A stretch of 64,000 nucleotides of DNA from Owenia fusiformis. Taxonomy: Eukaryota; Annelida; Polychaeta; Sabellida; Oweniidae. The notes beneath the pieces are model-generated. The model was not told the DNA's origin and searched no databases. It saw nothing but the letters and a program-made list of their open reading frames with translations. Position 1 is the stretch's first letter. Each line of letters begins with the position of its first letter. The position numbers were made by a program, and so were the translations under genes. This document shows, in pieces, positions 58,277-64,000 of this stretch. The stretch is from the NCBI GenBank assembly GCA_903813345.2, contig CAIIXF020000007.1, positions 4,717,730 to 4,781,729 of the forward strand, given 5' to 3'.

Positions 58277-58505
58277 ATGCATGCAGTTTTCATTAAAGTG
58301 GTGCTCGTAGCAATATTGAGCAATTTTGTGATGTCATTAACATACTATGAACTGAACAAATTGTTACAAGATGGCCTGATTACACAGGAACAGTTTGATG
58401 TTGCATTGGACGCCTTGAGTCTGATAAAACCTAATCTTCAAGGAGGACGATATGACTTCCCGTTGCCAGAGGAGATGGAATTCAGATGTCTATGCACAAA
58501 CTGTG
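58277..58505 (+). CDS. Small secreted-protein gene exon 1
   Basis: Signal peptide, helical segment and CLCTNC motif; ends one base into a glycine codon before GTATGT. Confidence 0.65.
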
Positions 58506-59618
58506 GTATGTCACACTATTGATATGTTAAAATTCTAATTAGATTTTGCACTAATTACATATTTGAAAAGTTCTCTTACCATGTATTTAATGACTATACT
58601 AGCTACCTAATATTATGCAATGGTTTTATTTTCTTGCTACAAATTGAAAATGGCAGCCATTGTTATATTTATTCTGATTTATTTATATGCAGGGGAGAAT
58701 CTGAAAACTAACAAGGGAGTGGCATATTTAAGGTCTGAAAAAATAATTCAAACAGAAAATATTGGGCCCTTAAAACTACCCTTTGCTTCGATCGACTTCA
58801 CTTCTTAAAAGAGAGCTTCGTCTTCACTCTTTCAGTTTACAATAACTTTAGGTTTATAACTAGACTCTGCGCGCAGGGTAGCTTAAAACCAAACTTTTGG
58901 CCCAAAGGAGTGGTATCGATATGGAGAACTTTTTGAACACACGTTTCTCTTAAACCAGTCATAAAAAATCTAAAAATTTAACACATCGTCAATTTAATGG
59001 TCATCTTTTGAATGGTAACCATATAATTTGAAAAATATGTATATGCTTTCATCTATATTGTTTTAGAAAACACATCAAACACTTGTTTTGTTCTTGGTAT
59101 CCTGTTTCCTAATTTTTTGAATATTTTTTTAAAATCAACCAAAAATTCCTTTGTATAACTATATTTAGAGGTCTAAAAACATGTTGTATATGCTATTTTG
59201 TTGCAACAAGGTTAGGAAAGACATTTTATTTCATTCTCAAGAATTGGTAGAAAGGAGCAAAAGCAATTGCACTAAAAGACAAAAACTGTTAACAAAAACA
59301 GTTAAATATAAAATATTTCTAAAAAAAATTCGCATTAAAGTGTTGTCAATCAGTCAACATTACATAAAATACCGTGTTTTTTACAGAATGTTTTCTATGG
59401 TTGGTTTAAGAGAAGAACATTGTTGAATTCAGTTCTCCATATCGATATCGCAAATGAGAGTTACATACAGTATTTAGTGAATGGAGGTCTATTCGATATC
59501 AAATTGATTTTATCTTTAAATTCCAGGTGATATTAAGCAGAAGGCTCAAGAGGCTGCAATTGCAAAGAAACTGAGGAAAATGGCAAAGAAAAAGGAAAAG
59601 GGAAAAATGTCTACTTAA
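58277..59618 (+). CDS. Small secreted protein with lysine-rich C-terminus (two exons, unknown function)
   Basis: Joining 58277-58505 and 59527-59618 gives 321 nt, 106 residues plus stop. GT/AG signals (GGTATG, TTCCAG) and phase agree. Residues 1-20 are a probable signal peptide (MHAVFIKVVLVAILSNFVMS). Residues 21-55 look helical and amphipathic (TYYELNKLLQDGLITQEQFD). A short segment FRCLCTNCG brings three cysteines together near residues 69-75. The tail from residue 80 is helical and very basic (AKKLRKMAKKKEKGKMST). I do not recognise the family. The exon 1 frame could also be spliced to other exons, but exon 2 ends in a stop and is followed by AATAAA, which favours this two-exon model. A cationic host-defence or matrix protein is possible but not supported by any motif. 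Confidence 0.62.
58777..58880. mobile_element. Short TACCCT...AGGGTA MITE (intron of small secreted-protein gene)
   Basis: Begins TACCCTTTGCTTCG and ends GCGCGCAGGGTA, with an 8-bp duplication CTTAAAAC (58769-58776 and 58882-58889) and one extra base at the right end, exactly as in the copy at 18631-18771. Confidence 0.78.
58904..59453. mobile_element. MITE with AAAGGAGTGGTATCGATATG ends, copy P (intron)
   Basis: Left end AAAGGAGTGGTATCGATATG GAGAAC; right side carries the inverse GTTCTCCATATCGATATCGC. Interior text such as TTCATTCTCAAGAATTGGTA reappears inverted in copy Q at 60991-61709. Confidence 0.72.
59527..59618 (+). CDS. Small secreted-protein gene exon 2
   Basis: Follows AAATTCCAG; encodes GDIKQKAQEAAIAKKLRKMA then a KKKEKGK stretch and TAA. 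Confidence 0.6.
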
Positions 59619-59730
59619 AAATGCATCTTATTTCACAAAGAACCTTTATTGACTTGATACTCAAGTTCGAAAGAACTATGGCAATGGGCAGCTTAACAAT
59701 TCCTCATATTCTCATGTATTGGTCCTGTCC

Positions 59731-59736
59731 AATAAA
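59731..59736 (+). terminator. Polyadenylation signal AATAAA
   Basis: AATAAA lies 113 nt after the TAA of the small secreted-protein gene and marks its likely 3' end. Confidence 0.5.
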
Positions 59737-59853
59737 TATAAAATATAACATTACTCACTGTTATGCAATATTTATAATAATTTTGTTCGGAAATAAGATA
59801 TCTCTATTCAACGTATAAAAGACCAGATCTAGAAACCTAGCGTCTAGTTCATA

Positions 59854-60418
59854 CTATCACACCAAACTAGTTCTCACTACGTTCTCGAAACGGACACCAA
59901 ACCAGTTCTACAATTAGAACGAGTGACAACGTACTAACGACGAGCTGGACGTACTACGAACGGAACCGTCGCACTTCAATCCTGCTAGGGTAGTTTTTAC
60001 AACGCGTTGAACTGTCTGAGGACGTATTGAGAACGAGGTAGAACTAATTGCAAACGGGTTTAAACTGATGAATAACGTATTATGAACGAGTTAGCAAAAA
60101 TATAGCTATCACACCAAACAAGTTGCCACTGCGTTCTTCAAAACTGGTTTTAAACTGTGTGCGAACGGAATGAACGTAGCTGCAACTTTCTAAGGTCTAT
60201 TTACGAATTTACGAACTTCATCAACGTTCTCAGACGGGAAGGTGATTTTAGAATTTTGAAATGATTCAAAATTCGATGGCGACCATACCGTTCTGTAATC
60301 AGATCGTGTGACAACGTACTTCAAACAAGACGACCTCTAAACCAGGAACGTAATTGCTGTACTTTAACCCTACGTTGTGCAATCGAAAAGAACGGTTGAA
60401 ACTAGTTTGGTGTGATAG
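59854..60418. mobile_element. MITE with CTATCACACCAAACTAGTT ends, copy 2
   Basis: Same family as 51234-52014 in opposite orientation, with the same internal end-like copy (CTATCACACCAAACAAGTT, near 60106). It is shorter by about 215 bp. Confidence 0.8.
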
Positions 60419-60990
60419 GAGGGGGGTTATATGCAAGCCTTTAACTGTGACTGTGAGGCCAAGTTGTAATTATACAAGGAACGACTGCATTAAATTACCT
60501 CAATACATTGAATCATGTGCTTGATTCACACATTGCAAACGATTATGAACACGTTCATGAACAAGAATTGAAAATGAACCAGAAAATATTTTGCAAGGTC
60601 TGACATTTCGATCTACACGACCACGTACAAATGAATCGTCATTAAGATACATTTTTATAGTTTTTTGTATTAATGTTAATGTTTTCCCTTATAACATTTT
60701 CTTTAATAACCATGCACTTGGTTGTTGTTAAATAAAGAATAATTATATTGCATTTTGATTGGCCAGAGAGTGTTATGATTGCGTTTTATTTTTTATGTGG
60801 TTTGTGTACTAGACCGGTGGGAGAAAACGAGACACTAATTTTAGTGATTTACAAAATGAGCTATAGGCCTACTCTAGTGTTTTTATATTCTTATTCCAAG
60901 ATACTTTTAAAAACAGCATCTTTGGTTTAGTCTATGAACACTGTTTCGTGTAAAGTGATTGGAATATAATAAATGACTAGTCAAAAATAT
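60419..60990. other. Intergenic stretch without recognised genes
   Basis: AT-rich sequence between two MITEs; a 60-codon frame at 60748-60930 has no family signal. Confidence 0.35.
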
Positions 60991-61709
60991 AAAGGATTGG
61001 TATCGATATGGTGAACTGAAATCAACACTGTTTTTCTCTTAAACCAATTATTGAAAACATTCTGTAAAAAACACCATCCTTTATTGCAAAAATTATATAT
61101 ATATTATATTTTTAACTGTTTTTGTTAACATTTTTTTGTTTTTTAGTGCAATTGTTTTTTTTCATTTCTACCAACTCTTGAGAATGAAATAAAATGTCTT
61201 TCCGAACCTTGTTGGAACAAAATAGCATAAACAACGTTTTCTTAGACCTCTCTATATTATAGTTATACAAAGGAAAGTTTGGTTGATTTTACAAATAGCC
61301 TAGTATGCAAAAACTTAAAACAAAACCCCACAAAATAGATAAAAATTAAGACAAACCTTTTATTTCATTAACAAGATACTTTTTGAAAATGAACCAAAAT
61401 TTCGTTTGTACAATTGCAATATTGAGAGACCTAAATACGTTGTGTTTATGTCGTTTTGTTCTAATGAGGTTCGGATAGATCTTTCATTTCATTCCGAACA
61501 TATGATACCAAGAACAAAAGAAGTGTCTGGTGTGTTTTCTAAAACAACATAGAGGAAAGTGTATATACATATTTCAAATTATAATGTTACCATCCAAAAA
61601 TGAACATTAAATTGACGATGTGTAAAATTTTCAGAATGTTTTGATGAACGTTTTTGAAGAGAAATGTATGTTCATAAAGTTCACCATAGGCTATCGATAC
61701 CACTCCTTT
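60991..61709. mobile_element. MITE with AAAGGAKTGGTATCGATATG ends, copy Q
   Basis: Begins AAAGGATTGGTATCGATATG GTGAAC and ends with the inverse of AAAGGAGTGGTATCGATAGC. Its arrangement is the reverse complement of copy P at 58904-59453, with extra internal sequence. Confidence 0.72.
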
Positions 61710-62645
<936 letters not shown>

Positions 62646-62783
62646 TAACAATCTCATTCTGAAAAATGTTTAGAACTTTAGGTTTCATAAATATGATGAA
62701 TGTACATGTATGTGCCATATATTTGACCGTCACTTGCTCTTTGACCCATCATTTGCTTTTTTAGCAAAAACAAATTTAAACTA

Positions 62784-63174
62784 GAGTCCATTTCACTGCT
62801 TCATTTCGTCAGTATAACGGCAAAAATAAGAAATTGGGAGACCATTGTACAATAATATATGGAAAAGTATATTCATAATGTACATGAATGACATTTGTAT
62901 ATTTCAGATTTTTTAGTTTTATGTGCAATAAGCCTGTGCCGTCTTGTAATTTGAAGAATTTCAGCCATGTTAATCTTATTGAAAATAACATGGCAGAGAA
63001 GCATCCCAATATAAGAGGCCACACACTTTATAAGCCAAACTAGAAGCAATCCAAGATAAACAAATGTCATTCATGTACATTATGAATATACTTTTCCATA
63101 TATTATTGCACAATGGTCTCCCAATTTCTTATTTTTGCCGTTCTACTGACGAAATGAAGCAGTGAAATGGACTC
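62784..63174. mobile_element. TA-flanked foldback MITE in PARD3 intron 1
   Basis: Ends GAGTCCATTTCACTGCTTCA and its exact inverse, flanked by TA on both sides (62782-62783, 63175-63176). Arms of about 115 bp share GAAATTGGGAGACCATTGTA-like text, with a few mismatches. TA duplications suggest a Tc1/mariner-type non-autonomous element. Confidence 0.82.
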
Positions 63175-63176
63175 TA

Positions 63177-64000
63177 ACATAGTGACATTACTCACACAAT
63201 ATAACAATGTTCATTAAACATTTTTGTTGAAGGTTATATCTTATCTCAATATATTTTACTCAGCTATGAAGTAGACCTATTGCAAGGATTTTTAATTAAT
63301 GCATATATTAGCTGGGTGTTAATCAGCTTGAAGGAAACAATTACTTACAATATAGTAATTGTTTTGATAAGATGTTGAGGTTGACTCAGAACTTTTAGAA
63401 CTATTTGGCTGTATGCCAAATTCATAATTCTATGGCAGTTTTGTTTTAAACTACAGTGTCATGATGCATTTTCAAGCAGGTTGCCATCTAAATTGTACAA
63501 AAATTTAGCTTGGGGGAAGGGATAACCTAGTGGTATGGATATGTGCCTCTTTAAAACTTTCCAAATTGTGAAATGACTTGATCATCTTGTCACATGTTGT
63601 GTCTTTACACCTCTTATAAAATCTTTTCTCAGTATTTAGTTACTGGTCAGAAATTCCTACTTTATTTTATATATTCCACCAGGCTACACAGTTGATCAAA
63701 TTTTTAGAAACCGTGAGAATGGCATATTAGTTACATAATAGAAGACAGTGAGTTGTCAGAATGTAACTGTTGCATTTAGCCCCCAATATCACTCTCCATT
63801 CTCAGGGATGGGAATATAAACCAAAAATGACATAATACAAGACTACCATCCTGATTCCTGACAGATTCTAAATCTCTCATTTTGTGGTATTTCTATACTT
63901 AAAAGTACCAACTTCATCCATTTATTCCTTGCTGATTCCACTCTTTAACATCAATGCATTCTTCTCATGTATTGCCATCTCAAAGCTGCCCCCAGACATA
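63177..64000 (+). other. PARD3 intron 1, continuing past the window
   Basis: No exon, RNA gene or repeat is recognised in this stretch. Confidence 0.45.

Overview
This is a window of an AT-rich, repeat-dense animal genome. Protein-coding exons are short, bounded by GT/AG introns, and spread through a landscape of transposon remnants. The gene content (a microsomal cytochrome P450, secreted fibrinogen-domain lectins including a CUB-fibrinogen protein, and the first coding exon of a PAR-3 polarity protein) and the abundance of foldback MITEs point to an invertebrate, most likely marine. An echinoderm, hemichordate, mollusc or brachiopod are all possible. The sequence alone does not settle the phylum.

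Layout. 1-2588: the 5' part of an LTR retrotransposon on the minus strand (LTR, tRNA-Pro-type primer binding site, gag, protease motif), running off the left edge. 2.8-7.6 kb: two MITE-like elements in otherwise featureless DNA. 8067-22155 (+): a complete seven-exon cytochrome P450 gene whose introns hold at least ten repeats. 22.3-24.5 kb: a pogo-type CAGTAAAACC element with another foldback element nested in it. 25499-29795 (-): a complete four-exon gene for a secreted CUB plus fibrinogen-C protein, convergent with the P450. 31-50 kb: mostly mobile DNA, including a second, identical copy of an 851-bp hairpin element, a 4.4-kb CAC-ended element with its own empty-site sequence present in the window, two decayed non-LTR retrotransposons, a 12-bp tandem array, and an element whose ends carry repeated copies of a 16-bp palindrome. 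50237-52369 (-): a two-exon gene for a second secreted fibrinogen-domain protein with a short predicted coil. 53.3-57.7 kb: a 4.4-kb array of a 29-bp satellite with higher-order structure. 58277-59618 (+): a two-exon gene for a small secreted protein with a lysine-rich tail, not recognised. 62475-62594 (+): the first coding exon of PARD3; the rest lies to the right.

The genes do not form a pathway. The two fibrinogen-domain proteins are plausible secreted pattern-recognition lectins, and the P450 is a probable ER monooxygenase with a non-canonical I-helix. The most distinctive feature is the mobile DNA. Several unrelated-looking elements share one architecture, in which a 13-20 bp terminal motif is repeated several times inside the element. 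At least three also share ends that begin CAC with 5-bp target duplications.
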